A stretch of 64,000 nt of DNA. Origin: Candidatus Falkowella caecavicola (GTDB lineage Bacteria; Bacillota; Clostridia; Oscillospirales; Ruminococcaceae). The notes under the pieces are model-generated. The model did not search any database. It was given only the letters and a program-made list of their open reading frames with translations, and had not been told where the DNA came from. The translations under genes were made by a program, and so were the position numbers. The DNA is taken from assembly GCA_904420125.1 (NCBI GenBank), contig CAJFUK010000027.1, positions 1 through 64,000 of the forward strand. Reading direction: 5' to 3'. Shown one piece after another: positions 63,837 to 64,000 of this stretch (position 1 is its first letter; each line of letters opens with the position of its first letter).

Positions 63837-64000
63837 TTATTTGATCGCCGCACCCATGTTATAAGCTTTTTTTAGAGAGGGATGTCCCTCTATTTCACCT
63901 GCAGCATTAACTCCCCCAGCAAATATAGTTCCACATAGCAGCGCCTTTTCAAAGCAATCGATCCAGCCCTTCAGGCCACTCACCGCCTTTTCAGGTACAG
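63837..64000 (-). CDS. Flavodoxin-family NAD(P)H-dependent reductase, C-terminal part
   Basis: The last 53 codons of a gene that enters the window from the right: ...GLKGWIDCFEKALLCGTIFAGGVNAAGEIEGHPSLKKAYNMGAAIK. This KGWIDCFEKA..G.I.AGGV..AGEIEGHP pattern fits flavodoxin-like (Flavodoxin_2/FMN reductase) proteins. The start is outside the window. Its stop codon (63839-63837) abuts the ribosome binding site of the hydrolase. Confidence 0.65.
   Translation of the reverse strand, partial: VPEKAVSGLKGWIDCFEKALLCGTIFAGGVNAAGEIEGHPSLKKAYNMGAAIK

Overview
The window is a chromosomal segment of an endospore-forming, low-to-mid GC Gram-positive bacterium of the class Clostridia. An Oscillospiraceae/Ruminococcaceae-like host is my best guess, but the family level is inference. 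The evidence is sporulation genes (a SpoVM micro-gene, a SpoIVFB-like site-2 protease, a YlmC/YmxH-type PRC-barrel protein), a gene order close to that of Bacillus subtilis around priA-def-fmt-rsmB-rlmN-prpC-prkC-rsgA-spoVM, strong AGGAGG-type ribosome binding sites, RemA and YqhQ proteins, and an ECF transporter core. Nearly all DNA is ordinary core genome, and no prophage, insertion sequence, CRISPR array or defence island was seen.

Region 1 (1-17.9 kb, minus strand). A long housekeeping run starts from a consensus promoter near 17.75 kb: yicC, remA, gmk, rpoZ, coaBC, priA, def, fmt, a YugP-type membrane metallopeptidase, rsmB, rlmN, prpC, prkC, rsgA. It ends with a GNAT acetyltransferase, a small membrane protein and spoVM. 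A separate unit of an M23/SpoIVFA-like protein, a SpoIVFB-like protease and a YlmC/YmxH protein follows and ends at a clear terminator near 0.35 kb. This region links nucleotide and CoA supply, translation start and rRNA modification, PASTA-kinase signalling, ribosome assembly and the spore coat/cortex programme.

Region 2 (17.9-31.4 kb, minus). The run is ruvC-ruvA-ruvB-glmM, an RlmI-like methyltransferase, ecfA1-ecfA2-ecfT, truA, a DUF5711 protein, a CvpA family protein, a ClpE-type AAA+ unfoldase and argF, closed by a terminator. The promoter before ruvC has a perfect inverted repeat in its spacer.

Region 3 (31.6-44.5 kb, minus). A PfkB-family sugar kinase, cysE-cysS with its own promoter, and a long block run together: VCBS-like lipoprotein, OmpR-type regulator, HAMP histidine kinase, yqhQ, prmC, recA, recX, rimO, pgsA.

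Region 4 (44.5-52.4 kb). A second two-component system on the plus strand has a TTG-initiated 46-residue single-pass membrane ORF between regulator and kinase. It converges on a minus-strand Lpl-type carbohydrate ABC importer (lplB-lplC-lplA order). The first permease of that importer carries an unusual N-terminal block of about 165 residues with extra membrane helices.

Region 5 (52.4-64 kb, mostly plus). This holds radC-uvrB-uvrA, a small P-loop kinase, a PfkB-family kinase, a subgroup Ic aspartate aminotransferase and tRNA-Gln(CTG). The tRNA gene has a perfect consensus promoter and a terminator-like leader hairpin. The window ends with a minus-strand pair, an alpha/beta hydrolase and the C-terminus of a flavodoxin-family protein. 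Two gaps (58.0-58.5 and 59.0-59.5 kb) look like decayed or accessory DNA.

I did not find a convincing new multi-gene system. The most worthwhile leads are the small membrane ORF inside the two-component operon, the extended LplB permease, the SpoIVFA-like protein with intact zinc ligands, the tRNA-Gln leader hairpin, and operator-like inverted repeats at several promoters.
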